From contig NZ_OY764327.1 of the NCBI RefSeq assembly GCF_963668385.1, positions 434,001 through 498,000 of the forward strand: 64,000 nt of DNA. The letters run 5' to 3'. Shown one piece after another: positions 16,315 through 25,279 of the stretch. Under the pieces are notes generated by a model. That model had not been told where the DNA came from. It made no database searches and saw nothing but the letters and a program-made list of their open reading frames with translations. The DNA is from an uncultured Carboxylicivirga sp. (GTDB taxonomy: Bacteria; Bacteroidota; Bacteroidia; Bacteroidales; Marinilabiliaceae). Made by a program: the position numbers and the translations under genes. Each line of letters opens with the position of its first letter. Positions within the stretch are counted from its first letter, which is position 1.

Positions 16315-19300
16315 ATGAGACTTTTTCGTAAAACATTAATATACCTGGGAATTGCATTAGTATCTATTGTTATTTTATTGATTTTACTAGCAGAATATGC
16401 TGAAAAGCCAATTTCTAAACTAGCTGTAAAACAGATCAACCAAACTTTAGGTTCTGAGCTTGAAATTGGAAATATCGAATTCTCGCTTTTGAAAGACTTT
16501 CCAAATGCCCAATTACAACTTCAGAATGTTAAACTTAAAAGTGACTCTGTTGGTTTAGCCGATATTTTACTTCTAAAAAATCTATCTATAGAAGTTGAAA
16601 TGATGCCATTACTTGATAACAAGATTAATATAATTGAAATCAGACTAGAAGATGGCGAAGCTAATTACCAGGTTTATGCAAATACAAAAAGTAATATCGA
16701 CTTTTTAATTCCTGCCGATAGTGAAGAAGAAGTTTCTGACACATCATCAACACAAATAGACTTAACAGCTCCATTAATTAAAACTACAGGAGTTAAACTC
16801 TTTTACAAAGATGAGGCTGAAAATATTACTGCCACAGTGATACTTGATGCAGTATCATCCGTATTTATGAAAGGAGAGTCGGGGTTATCCGCCAATGCCA
16901 AAGGAGAGGTTAGTATTGAAAAAGTTAACTATCCTGATACAAAGGCTTACCTGATGGAACAAACTAAAATGAATGTTGATATTAATTTCAGAAACGATAC
17001 CGCTTATTTAAATCAAGCTGAATTATTAAGCGATGGTATTAAAATAAATGCCTCGGGATGGATTGGTATAGTTGACAACTACCCTGCTGATTTAAAAATA
17101 ACTAACAGCCAATTCAATCTCAAAGAACTATCGAAATATATTCCTGACTCGTTAATTAATGATTATAAATTAACCATTTCAGATGGTATTTTAAGTGCCG
17201 ATGCCCTTATCAGCGGTGACTTGCTTGACTCAGTTGTTCTTCCTAAGATTTCAGCATCAATTGGATTACAAGAATTAGCAATGACAGCCTTGGATTATCC
17301 GGCAATTAAAAAACTAAATACCAACATCACCTTCTCGAATGGAGATGAAAGAACAATGGCTTCGTCGCAGATTGACATTAAAGATTTATTGCTAGCTACC
17401 AACAAAAGTAGCATTAAAGCCAAAGCCAGTGTTCGCAACTTCGACAGCCCACAATACACTTTTTCATCTCAAGCTGATATTCTGTTGGACGAATTCAGTT
17501 ACCTGATTCCTGCCGATTTAAAAACAAAGATGAGTGGACGGGTTAAAGCAAATATTAGCAACAGCGGATCGGTACCTGATTCCATAACAATGCGCTACAT
17601 TAATGATGCGCTTGATAGAAGTTCGGCCCAAATATGGTTAAGCAATCTTTCGGTTAAAATGGATTCAGTAATTGAGTTACAAAACATGAATGGTGCAGTC
17701 AACTTTAAAAACAAAAATATAACTGCAAAAAACATTAGTTGCCAACTTCCAGAATTTAAATTAGATATTAAACCATCGACCATTAAAGGGAAATACATTG
17801 GAAGCATTGCAAATATTGATCAATTGGGTGTTAAGATTGATACATTTAATCTTAATGCTAACAATAGTAGACTAATAGGTTCTGCCTACGTCAAAAACGG
17901 AAAGAAACCTTATTACCAAACATCGGCCACAACACATATCAACCTTAAGGATTGGAGTGCTTTTATTCCCGACTCCTTACTATCTGAATATAGTGGAGAG
18001 CTAACAGCTGATTTTGAATCCGCAGGTTCTGTCAACCTCGATTCGATTACTGATGATGCGATGCGCATTTTGTTTAGAGAAAGCACACTGCAAGCTTCTT
18101 CTAAAAATCTTTCCTTAAAAACGCCGGACAATCTTTATAACATTGAGAACTTTAATGGAAATATATTCATGAATAATGATTCTATTTCTCTTGAAGATAT
18201 TTCTGGAAGCTTTAATAAAATAACATTCAGTGCGGATTCAACAAGTATTGTCGACACCTATAAAAGTGTTTTACTTAATCAGAAAGACACTCTAAAAATG
18301 TTTGGTTTTGTTCATTTAGGTAATATCGATTATGCCGAACTTGCAAAATTACTACCTGCAGACGATTCTATCGAAGTTGTCTCAACTGACACGACCACTA
18401 CAGAACCAATGAATTATTCATTTGATATAAAGGGCAAGTTTAGTATCGATCGTTTTAAATATCAAAATGGAGTATTTGAAAATATAAGTTCTTTATATAA
18501 ACTAACTAAAGATGAATATATTTTTGATCAGTTTAAATTTGATGCATTTAAAGGTCATACAAATTCATCTGTTAAAGTTCGAATTCTACCTGACGGTGCC
18601 ATGAAAATATATTTTAAAAATAGTACATATGGTCTTGATATCAACCAAATGCTTGTCGATTTTGATGACTTTAAAGAATATGGAAATGACGACTACATAA
18701 GTTATAACCAACTTAGCGGTACTTTTAGCACTGATAATTTAAATGGCTACTTTCTTTATAAAGATAGTATTATGCTTGATTCCATTTTGGTAACTGCTGA
18801 TTTGAAATTAGAAAATGGTCGCTTACACGACTACCCATTAACAGCTGAAATGGGACGTGATTATAAGATTGACGGACTTGAAGATTTGCAGTTCCAGACA
18901 ATTGAAACAAAACTCTTTGTATATGGTGGAGCGGCATATGTTCCTCAAACAAATATAAAAACTAACACATTTGATATTACCTTATTAGGAATGCAAAAAT
19001 TCGATTTGGACTGTCAATATCATTTACGGGTCTATCTAAAAGAAATTTTGCGAAAAGGAAAAACAGATCGAATAGAGAAGAAACAATCCAAAGAAAGTAA
19101 ACAAAAAGATGATGGAGGTACTAAAGGTTTAACTTCTGTTTTTGCTGTTTACAAAGTTGAAGATGGAGAAACCGTTAAAAGCACTATTGAAGGCAAAGAT
19201 TCCGAATTAAGACGTGCCATCCAACGAGATATTAGGATTAAAGAGGCATTTATGAAATTAGCTTTCCATCCTCTATTGGTCAAATACAACACAACTGTTG

Positions 19301-19320
19301 ACAATGCAGAAAAAGAATAA
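16315..19320 (+). CDS. AsmA-family envelope protein
   Basis: About 1001 residues; the ATG at 16315 is chosen over a TTG one codon earlier. An N-terminal transmembrane helix (~7-27) anchors a very long periplasmic part built of repeating beta-strands. The AsmA N-terminal signature is visible (LGSELEIGNIEFSLLKDFPN, QLQLQNVKL), and an AsmA-like C-terminal region includes KTNTFDITLLGMQKFDLDCQ. Proteins of this family are thought to bridge the envelope in lipid transport or outer-membrane homeostasis. The tail is Lys-rich. It overlaps the next gene (DsbA-like) by 17 bp, so the two are probably co-translated. Confidence 0.85.
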   Translation: MRLFRKTLIYLGIALVSIVILLILLAEYAEKPISKLAVKQINQTLGSELEIGNIEFSLLKDFPNAQLQLQNVKLKSDSVGLADILLLKNLSIEVEMMPLLDNKINIIEIRLEDGEANYQVYANTKSNIDFLIPADSEEEVSDTSSTQIDLTAPLIKTTGVKLFYKDEAENITATVILDAVSSVFMKGESGLSANAKGEVSIEKVNYPDTKAYLMEQTKMNVDINFRNDTAYLNQAELLSDGIKINASGWIGIVDNYPADLKITNSQFNLKELSKYIPDSLINDYKLTISDGILSADALISGDLLDSVVLPKISASIGLQELAMTALDYPAIKKLNTNITFSNGDERTMASSQIDIKDLLLATNKSSIKAKASVRNFDSPQYTFSSQADILLDEFSYLIPADLKTKMSGRVKANISNSGSVPDSITMRYINDALDRSSAQIWLSNLSVKMDSVIELQNMNGAVNFKNKNITAKNISCQLPEFKLDIKPSTIKGKYIGSIANIDQLGVKIDTFNLNANNSRLIGSAYVKNGKKPYYQTSATTHINLKDWSAFIPDSLLSEYSGELTADFESAGSVNLDSITDDAMRILFRESTLQASSKNLSLKTPDNLYNIENFNGNIFMNNDSISLEDISGSFNKITFSADSTSIVDTYKSVLLNQKDTLKMFGFVHLGNIDYAELAKLLPADDSIEVVSTDTTTTEPMNYSFDIKGKFSIDRFKYQNGVFENISSLYKLTKDEYIFDQFKFDAFKGHTNSSVKVRILPDGAMKIYFKNSTYGLDINQMLVDFDDFKEYGNDDYISYNQLSGTFSTDNLNGYFLYKDSIMLDSILVTADLKLENGRLHDYPLTAEMGRDYKIDGLEDLQFQTIETKLFVYGGAAYVPQTNIKTNTFDITLLGMQKFDLDCQYHLRVYLKEILRKGKTDRIEKKQSKESKQKDDGGTKGLTSVFAVYKVEDGETVKSTIEGKDSELRRAIQRDIRIKEAFMKLAFHPLLVKYNTTVDNAEKE

Positions 19321-19930
19321 AAATATTACAATCACTGTTGTAATTTTATGTATTGCAATTATTGCCTCGCTTCTTTTTTTTAAGAACAGGCAGCAAAAAA
19401 TTTACAATAATGAATTCATAAGTAAAATATCAAATATAAATGATGATGATATTGTTTTAGGTAACAGAGAAGCTAAGAATACTGTAATCATGTTTTTTGA
19501 TTACAATTGCCGCTATTGTCGAAAATTCATGAATACTGTTTATCCCGATTTCAAAAAAACATATCTGGATACTGGGAATACCAAATTGGTATTACGCCTT
19601 ACATGCAGCCCTAATGACTCAATTGCAATACAAGCTTATCAAACAGTTGTTTGCATTAATAAATTTGGAAATTTTGAAAAACTTCATCGCTTACTTTTGC
19701 ACAAAAATGAAATAATCTACTCTGAGTATTTTCAGGAATTAAAAGATGAATATATTGCTGTTAACGAATTTGTTGCCAATTGCCTTTTCAATTCAAATAA
19801 CTCAACAATAAAAACCAACATCAAACAGTTTAAAGAGTTAAAAACCAAAGGAACACCAACTTTCATTATCAATAAAAAGATTTTAGTCGGATATCAGGAT
19901 ATAAATGCCATAACAAAAGCACTCAAATAA
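19304..19930 (+). CDS. Membrane-anchored DsbA-like thiol-disulfide protein
   Basis: 208 residues from the ATG at 19304 (a TTG two codons upstream is also in frame). A single N-terminal membrane anchor (~6-25) precedes a thioredoxin-fold DsbA-type domain. It has the active site CRYC after FFDYN and the cis-Pro loop TPTF. This fits a periplasmic oxidase or isomerase. Two further Cys (TCSPND, VVCINKF) may form a structural pair. The gene overlaps the AsmA-like gene and is followed by a Cys-rich lipoprotein that could be a substrate. Confidence 0.85.
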   Translation: MQKKNKNITITVVILCIAIIASLLFFKNRQQKIYNNEFISKISNINDDDIVLGNREAKNTVIMFFDYNCRYCRKFMNTVYPDFKKTYLDTGNTKLVLRLTCSPNDSIAIQAYQTVVCINKFGNFEKLHRLLLHKNEIIYSEYFQELKDEYIAVNEFVANCLFNSNNSTIKTNIKQFKELKTKGTPTFIINKKILVGYQDINAITKALK

Positions 19931-19963
19931 ACGTATAGAACAAAAATTTAAACAATTTCTAAC

Positions 19964-20284
19964 ATGAAAAAATTTGCAAAAATACTACCTTTTATTGCGA
20001 TTGGAGTCTTAATCTTAGGAACCCTTTCTTGCACTAAAGATGATGAAGAGACTTGTGATAATTATCCTGTAGAACAATGTACAATGGACGATGTAACCAT
20101 CTGTTCTGATGACGATGGAACTACCTACTATGTTTATCAAGGGAAACGATATAACGATGTTGACGATTTAGCTCAAGTCTGCGGCGCAACAAGTGCAGAA
20201 GCATTTGGACAAATGACTTTACAAATTGACAACTTTACCCAACAACTTTTAATGGATGCAAAAACTGCAGCTGATTGTTTATAA
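19964..20284 (+). CDS. Small Cys-rich lipoprotein
   Basis: 106 residues. Lipoprotein signal with lipobox LGTLSC (Cys ~23). The mature part is acidic and has several Cys (ETCDNY, EQCTMDD, TICSDDD, QVCGATS, ADCL), suggesting disulfides. That fits its place 33 bp after the DsbA-like gene. No named family recognised. Confidence 0.7.
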   Translation: MKKFAKILPFIAIGVLILGTLSCTKDDEETCDNYPVEQCTMDDVTICSDDDGTTYYVYQGKRYNDVDDLAQVCGATSAEAFGQMTLQIDNFTQQLLMDAKTAADCL

Positions 20285-20291
20285 AAAAAAG

Positions 20292-20320
20292 AAATAGCCT
20301 GTTAAAGCAGGCTATTTTTT
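20292..20320. terminator. Bidirectional terminator containing a stop codon
   Basis: Stem AAATAGCCTG/CAGGCTATTT with loop TTAAAG, flanked by A-run and T-run, so it works for both converging genes. The TAG stop of the minus-strand thioredoxin gene (20314-20312) lies inside the stem. Confidence 0.85.
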
Positions 20321-20842
20321 CCATATTTTATACCAGTCACTTTTACGCTGCTTACTAAGCTCTTTTTCCAAGCGATCACCTCTTAAGTTCACTGCAACAA
20401 TTACACCTTCACCATCGATTAAAAAATTAGCAGGAATACCTCTCACTCCGTATAACTTAGAAGCTTCATTACGCCATCCTTTTAAGTTGCTAACATGTTC
20501 ATTCCACAACAATCCATCATCACTAATTGCTTTTAACCACGATTCTTTATTTGAATCCAAGGATACGGAATAAATAGTAAAGCCTTCTCCACCTTTAAAG
20601 CTACTATCTTTAAACTTACTATATGCATCCACTAAAACAGGACTCTCTTTCCTGCATGGTTTACACCACGAAGCCCAAAAATCGATTAATACCAGTTTAC
20701 CTCTTAAGGATGATAATGCCAATGAATCGCCTTGTGGGGTTGATTGTATAATATCAGGTGCAATGTCCCCAACCTGGTATTTTTGGCCTGAAGCCGAAAG
20801 GGCAAAACCCACAAAAGCAATTATCATTAAAAACTTTGTCAT
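20312..20842 (-). CDS. TlpA-like periplasmic thioredoxin
   Basis: 176 residues. Signal peptide (~1-19, ending ASG-Q), then an AhpC/TSA-TlpA-type thioredoxin fold with the motif DFWASWCKPCRKESP and the cis-Pro region RGIPANF. Such proteins reduce disulfides in periplasmic or cytochrome-maturation substrates. Alone in its transcription unit and convergent with the Cys-rich lipoprotein gene, with which it shares a terminator. Confidence 0.9.
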   Translation of the reverse strand: MTKFLMIIAFVGFALSASGQKYQVGDIAPDIIQSTPQGDSLALSSLRGKLVLIDFWASWCKPCRKESPVLVDAYSKFKDSSFKGGEGFTIYSVSLDSNKESWLKAISDDGLLWNEHVSNLKGWRNEASKLYGVRGIPANFLIDGEGVIVAVNLRGDRLEKELSKQRKSDWYKIWKK

Positions 20843-21029
20843 TTCTCAATTCTTATTTAATATTCAGCTAATATAACGCTAATAATTATCTTACAACCTG
20901 TCAATAATACATACGAAACTATGTTTTAGTTTCAACCTGGTTCAAAATTGATACCAGATTTGATCGGCATAAACTGATATTTTAACTAACTTTCATCCTT
21001 AGCCCAATCAATTTTTATTAACCTTAATG

Positions 21030-21037
21030 TCATTTTG
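21030..21037 (+). promoter_or_regulatory. -7-like element abutting the PAP2 start codon
   Basis: TCATTTTG, one mismatch to TAnnTTTG, ends two nt before the ATG at 21040. If used, the mRNA would start inside the gene or be leaderless; another promoter may exist. Confidence 0.3.
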
Positions 21038-21039
21038 CA

Positions 21040-21819
21040 ATGAGATCGCGAATCAAAATTTCGATATTTTGCACTGTTATTTGTTTAATCATCATTGCCT
21101 CTACTTTTATATTTCCATTTGGTTTTTCGGCAATTCATAAAAATTGGACAGCCGATTTATGGTTGTTTATATCCAATACCGGAGGGACTTTTGGAGTACC
21201 TATTATCACACTATGCTTTTGTCTTCTAATCAGTATTCAGTATAAAGGTTGGGCTAAAAAAATGTTATTCCTAACACTATCACTACTAGCATTTTCAGCA
21301 ATACTAGGTGGTTTTGCCCAGATAAATGAGTATTTTATTAAGGAAAAATTAAGAATTCAACGCCCCAATATTATCTACCTTCATAATGAAAAAGGTTTTG
21401 ATAGTGATGCTTTTTATAACCTCCCAAACAAAACGGAAAGAAGGAAATACCTTCAAAAGAAATTGGAAAAAGTAGGAGCTGAAAATATAACCTTCAACAA
21501 CAAGTCCCTTCATCCGGATGTACTTGATCATTGGTTACACGAAACCGGTTTTTCGTTCCCTTCTGGTCATTCGGTAAATGCATTTTTGATGGCAACACTA
21601 ATGGCTTATATCTTACTATTCACGTACGAAGACTACAAAAGACGAACTTTTTTTATTATCCCTTTTATTTGGGCAACCTTAGTAGCCATCTCGAGGGTTA
21701 TATTGGGAGTACATTCTCCAAGAGACATATCAGCAGGCGCTCTCATGGGCAGTATTGTTGCTTATCTGATAATTAGTACTGGAATAATTGATCGCTACCT
21801 GAAACAAAAGGTAAATTAA
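21040..21819 (+). CDS. PAP2-family membrane phosphatase
   Basis: 259 residues with about six transmembrane helices. The three phosphatase motifs are present: KLRIQRP, SFPSGHS and SRVILGVHSPRD, with the catalytic His in the third. The family removes phosphate from lipid phosphates such as undecaprenyl-PP or phosphatidic/PG-phosphates. A longer soluble loop (~105-165) between motifs 1 and 2 distinguishes it from short BacA-type relatives. The substrate cannot be told from sequence. Confidence 0.9.
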   Translation: MRSRIKISIFCTVICLIIIASTFIFPFGFSAIHKNWTADLWLFISNTGGTFGVPIITLCFCLLISIQYKGWAKKMLFLTLSLLAFSAILGGFAQINEYFIKEKLRIQRPNIIYLHNEKGFDSDAFYNLPNKTERRKYLQKKLEKVGAENITFNNKSLHPDVLDHWLHETGFSFPSGHSVNAFLMATLMAYILLFTYEDYKRRTFFIIPFIWATLVAISRVILGVHSPRDISAGALMGSIVAYLIISTGIIDRYLKQKVN

Positions 21820-21831
21820 CTACATACTAAA

Positions 21832-21857
21832 AATGTCGCCCTTTATTGAGCGACATT
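21832..21857. terminator. Bidirectional terminator between PAP2 and GH97 genes
   Basis: 8-bp stem AATGTCGC/GCGACATT. T-rich sequence follows on the plus strand and TTTTTAG on the minus strand. It serves both converging genes. Confidence 0.75.
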
Positions 21858-21900
21858 CTTCGTTTTTATCATTAATACCCCAATGGGCTTTTAATGCAAA

Positions 21901-23889
21901 TTACAAAGCTACAAACCGTATAGCCTGACCTCCACCTTTTGCTAACTTTAAAGTTAACTTATCAGTACTTACAACTTCCTTCTGCGAAATATCATAAGCT
22001 TCGGGATTTACATCATACTCTGCATCGGCAGCATCGGCATATATTTCGGCACGATACTTACGCCCTGCATCTAAAAAAACAAGCGAAATTTCTAAATCGC
22101 GCGCTGCCTCATCTGTAATACTTCCTAGATACCAATCTTCCGAATCAATATCTTTACGAGCTACCGTATAATAATCGCCAATTTTAGCATTTAAAACTTT
22201 TGTTGTTTCCCAATTAACAGGAACATCCTGTAAGAATTTAAATGCTGGATGACCATCATAATTTTCGGGTAAATCGGCCAACATTTGAATTGGTGAATAA
22301 ATTGTCAAATACAAAGCAAGCTGCTTTGCCAGCGTTGTGTGAACCCTTGTTGGTTTAATACTAAAAATACCAGGAGTAAAATCCATTGGGCCACCTAGCA
22401 AACGAGTAAAGGGTAAAATAACCGTATGCTCAGGCGGATTCCCTTCGCTCCAAGCATTGTATTCCTGACCACGAGCACCCTCACCTGCCATTAAATGTGG
22501 ATAAGTTCTGCTTCGCCCTGTTGGTTTAATCGGTTCGTGAAAATTTACTGTTAGTTGATATTCTGCAGCCTTTTGCAACACATAATCGTAATATTCAACA
22601 GCATATTGTCCATAATGCCACTCTTTCAGCATTAGGCGCGATCCAACCTGACCAATTTTAACAGAGTGCATACCGGCATCTTTATACATTTGCATACCAG
22701 CATCAATCTGAGCCAGATAATTATCAATATTCGATCCTGTTTCGTGATAACCAATAATATTTACATCGTTTTTACGTGCATAATCGGTTACTTTCTTAAA
22801 GTCGAAATCCGGGGTACTTTCTGTAAAACTAAACACATGTAATAAGTTCTCGTACCACGCCGGAGTCCATCCCACATTCCATCCTTCAATTAATAAATGA
22901 TCTATTCCAAGCTTTTTACAATAATCGATATATTCGAGCGAATGCTTTGTAGATGCACCATGCGTATCACTCATCCAAAAAGAATATTTATTTATGTGCA
23001 TCGCCCACCATATACCAAGATATTTTGTTGGTTTTACCCAAGACAAGTCTTCTAATTTATTAGGCTCATTCAGGTTCAAAATCAGTTTTGAAGTGATGAG
23101 TCCTGCTGCATCGGGCGATATTTGAATAGTACGCCATGGCGATTGCATTGGAGCTGCTGTTTTTACCTTTGAACCATCGCTCCAGGGAGCCAAATCACAC
23201 TTAAGTTTATTATCTCCCAATGCCGCAATTGTCATTCCAGCATATTTAGTTAAGTTGGCTTCGTGAATACTAATATGCAATCCATTTTTTGCTTCCATGG
23301 TTAGAGGCGTATGAACCGTATCTAAGGTATTAATCGGTGATTTCTTAAATAAGTATTCGTAACGATTATCCTTATATGCCGGAATCCACCAAGCATCATT
23401 ATTATCACTCATAACAAATTCGGTCAACTCATCCATTATCACAAATTTGTTCAGATTTTCCTGTTCTGGCACCACATATCTAAATCCAACACCATCGTTA
23501 AAAGCTCGAAATACCAAATTTATTTTACGTTTTAATCCGGCTTTCTCAGCTAACTCTAATGTTATTTCATTGTAGTTATTAACAACCAAACGTTGGTCGC
23601 CCCATGGTTGCTCCCATGTTTCATCAAGGCTCGATTGCAATACATTTACAACCTCAAGACTTGAAGTTAATGTATCAGCATCGGTTAAAACTAATCCTAA
23701 TAAAGATGGATTAACAACCTTTTGATTTTTATAATCAACCGAATAATAAGGCTTGCCATCCTTTAACCATAGCTCAACGGCAATATTATTATCCGGAGAA
23801 GTAACTTTATTGACATTATTATCTTTTGACGGCGAACATCCTATCAAAACAAATAATATCAAAATATTAAACCAATTATACATCTTCAT
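21901..23889 (-). CDS. GH97 alpha-glucosidase/alpha-glucoside hydrolase, lipoprotein
   Basis: 662 residues. Lipoprotein signal with lipobox LIGCS. A GH97 N-terminal beta-sandwich is followed by a TIM barrel (IDHLLIEGWNVGW, IIGYHETGSNID) and a C-terminal domain. The barrel has Glu residues in the positions used by the inverting, calcium-dependent SusB type (YHETG, FHEPIKPTG, GEGARGQEYNAW) rather than the nucleophilic Asp of the retaining group. It would release glucose from alpha-glucans or maltooligosaccharides in the periplasm. No SusC/D or regulator lies next to it here. Confidence 0.93.
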   Translation of the reverse strand: MKMYNWFNILILFVLIGCSPSKDNNVNKVTSPDNNIAVELWLKDGKPYYSVDYKNQKVVNPSLLGLVLTDADTLTSSLEVVNVLQSSLDETWEQPWGDQRLVVNNYNEITLELAEKAGLKRKINLVFRAFNDGVGFRYVVPEQENLNKFVIMDELTEFVMSDNNDAWWIPAYKDNRYEYLFKKSPINTLDTVHTPLTMEAKNGLHISIHEANLTKYAGMTIAALGDNKLKCDLAPWSDGSKVKTAAPMQSPWRTIQISPDAAGLITSKLILNLNEPNKLEDLSWVKPTKYLGIWWAMHINKYSFWMSDTHGASTKHSLEYIDYCKKLGIDHLLIEGWNVGWTPAWYENLLHVFSFTESTPDFDFKKVTDYARKNDVNIIGYHETGSNIDNYLAQIDAGMQMYKDAGMHSVKIGQVGSRLMLKEWHYGQYAVEYYDYVLQKAAEYQLTVNFHEPIKPTGRSRTYPHLMAGEGARGQEYNAWSEGNPPEHTVILPFTRLLGGPMDFTPGIFSIKPTRVHTTLAKQLALYLTIYSPIQMLADLPENYDGHPAFKFLQDVPVNWETTKVLNAKIGDYYTVARKDIDSEDWYLGSITDEAARDLEISLVFLDAGRKYRAEIYADAADAEYDVNPEAYDISQKEVVSTDKLTLKLAKGGGQAIRFVAL

Positions 23890-24286
23890 AACGTTTATCT
23901 CTTTTTAATCCTATGCAATATTTTTGTTATTCATAGGCACAAAAATACTTTTTGATTGGTAGGTGGTATGGCTATAATGTTTCCTATAAATGGCTATTTT
24001 GAATATTTAGATCCACAGAACACCAGACTGGTAACCTTTACAATAAGGTCAGACACGTCTTTTCTCATTAATTAAAATATATACATCAGGCATTTATTAA
24101 TGATTCATACTTGAACAAATTTCAATTTCATTTTAACCTAAATGAAGTTGAAAGTCGATAATAGGTAGAATACACTCCATTTTACATTAATAGTGAGAAT
24201 AAAAATGGGGATACATTATTGGGGCTAACCAAATAAGCTAGCTCTTTAAAAAAAGAAAGAATAATACCATTAGTAGCTATTAAGCA
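23890..24286. other. Non-coding stretch between GH97 and the tRNA
   Basis: AT-rich. I see no reading frame or convincing RNA structure. A GTAAC...CGTC pair at 24031-24059 has a 20-nt spacer and is not counted as an ECF promoter. Confidence 0.4.
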
Positions 24287-24320
24287 AAAAGCACCTACAA
24301 TTTCTTGTAAGTGCTTTTTT
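24287..24320 (-). terminator. Terminator downstream of the tRNA gene
   Basis: Stem AAAAGCAC(C)TACAA / TTGTA(A)GTGCTTTT with a 4-nt loop, followed on the minus strand by a short T-run. It begins 7 bp after the tRNA 3' end. Confidence 0.75.
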
Positions 24321-24326
24321 ACGTTG

Positions 24327-24400
24327 TACCGAGAGGCGGGCTTGAACCGCCGACCTCAGGATTATGAATCCTGCGCTCTAACCAGCTGAGCTACCTCGGC
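24327..24400 (-). tRNA. tRNA with CAU anticodon (Met, possibly Ile2)
   Basis: 74 nt, cloverleaf complete: acceptor GCCGAGG/UCUCGGU with two G-U pairs at the ends, D arm GCUC...GAGC, anticodon stem CAGGA/UCCUG around UUCAUAA (anticodon CAU), and T arm GGCGG-UUCAAGC-CCGCC. Discriminator A. CCA is not encoded, so the CCA-adding enzyme (gene at 52548) is required. The acceptor stem begins with a G-U pair; the tRNA is not the initiator, since the three G-C pairs of the anticodon stem are absent. Elongator Met and Ile(CAU) cannot be told apart by eye. Confidence 0.95.
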
Positions 24401-24715
24401 ATTATTTTTGGAGTTTTTGATACCGCTGCATCTCTCCGTTTTTGCGGTTGCAAATGTAGGATAAATTGTATCAATCTTCAAAATAATTTTCAAAAAAAAT
24501 TAAATATTTTTCTCATCCACCTGATCATCAACACAATATTTTTACACCCAAAAATCTATCATCACTCCTATTCGAAAAATAACATCGTGCATTATTGAAT
24601 TTTATTAAAATTTACCAGTAGATGCTAGCCTTAGAGCTCAACTGTGAGTATTAATGGTTTTATTTTATGCAGAAATCTACTATATTGTGACCAATTACTT
24701 TCAAAATTACACACC
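24401..24715. other. Non-coding stretch upstream of the tRNA and the START-like gene
   Basis: AT-rich divergent promoter region. I see no reading frame beyond a short in-frame extension of the START-like gene, which is not needed for the fold. Confidence 0.4.
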
Positions 24716-25105
24716 ATGTCAATTGATAAAGAAAGATTTGAATTAGAATTTATTATTAAAACCTCGCCATCAATACTCTTTACTAGGTTAAGTTCTCCTA
24801 GTGGCTTATCTGAATGGTTTGCTGACGACGTCAATCTTAAAGGAAAGATCTTCACCTTTGTATGGGATGGTGCTGAACAACAAGCAGAACAAACATTAAA
24901 GAAAGAGAATAAAATGGTTCGTTATCGTTGGATTGATGAAGATGACGATCAATCCTATTTCGAGTTTAGAATTAATGTTGACGACCTAACAGGAGAAACT
25001 GCACTAGTTGTTGTTGACCATGCCGAACCCGATGAAAAAGAAGATTCCATTGAATTGTGGAACCAACAAATTGAAGAATTAAAACATGGTCTGGGTTCTG
25101 TTTAA
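24716..25105 (+). CDS. START-like domain protein (SRPBCC superfamily)
   Basis: 129 residues from the ATG at 24716. A longer frame from 24644 adds 24 residues with no domain sense, and the START-like fold begins right after MSIDKERFELEF. The sequence has the helix-grip pattern of AHSA1-like START proteins (SPSGLSEWFADDVNLKG, FTFVWDGAEQQAE). Short cytoplasmic versions are common in Bacteroidota; ligand and role unknown. It is followed by a terminator, then the lptF-like gene. Confidence 0.85.
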   Translation: MSIDKERFELEFIIKTSPSILFTRLSSPSGLSEWFADDVNLKGKIFTFVWDGAEQQAEQTLKKENKMVRYRWIDEDDDQSYFEFRINVDDLTGETALVVVDHAEPDEKEDSIELWNQQIEELKHGLGSV

Positions 25106-25123
25106 AACCCACAGAGATACTAC

Positions 25124-25156
25124 AAAAGGGTTGTTATTCGATTAACAGCCCTTTTT
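25124..25156 (+). terminator. Terminator of the START-like gene
   Basis: Stem AAAAGGG(T)TGTTA / TAACA(G)CCCTTTT followed by T's, 18 bp past the stop. Confidence 0.85.
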
Positions 25157-25236
25157 TGAGCTTAGGCCGCAACGTTTCGTATTTTATCTCAGACGAAAAA
25201 TACTTGCATCCCTGCCTAAATCTAACTGCTTTCAAC

Positions 25237-25244
25237 TACCTTTG
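25237..25244 (+). promoter_or_regulatory. -7 element of the lptF-like gene
   Basis: TACCTTTG fits TAnnTTTG and lies 35 bp before the ATG at 25280. The -33 element is not clear. Confidence 0.4.
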
Positions 25245-25279
25245 CATAGAATATTAATTTGTTCGGCACAAACTAAAGA

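Noticed and set aside
16071..16331. 86-codon plus-strand frame upstream of the AsmA-like gene
   Set aside because: Overlaps the candidate ncRNA and the start of the AsmA-like gene; its composition is not protein-like.
24031..24059. GTAAC...CGTC pair resembling the ECF promoter
   Set aside because: Spacer is 20 nt instead of 17, and no gene follows in the right place.
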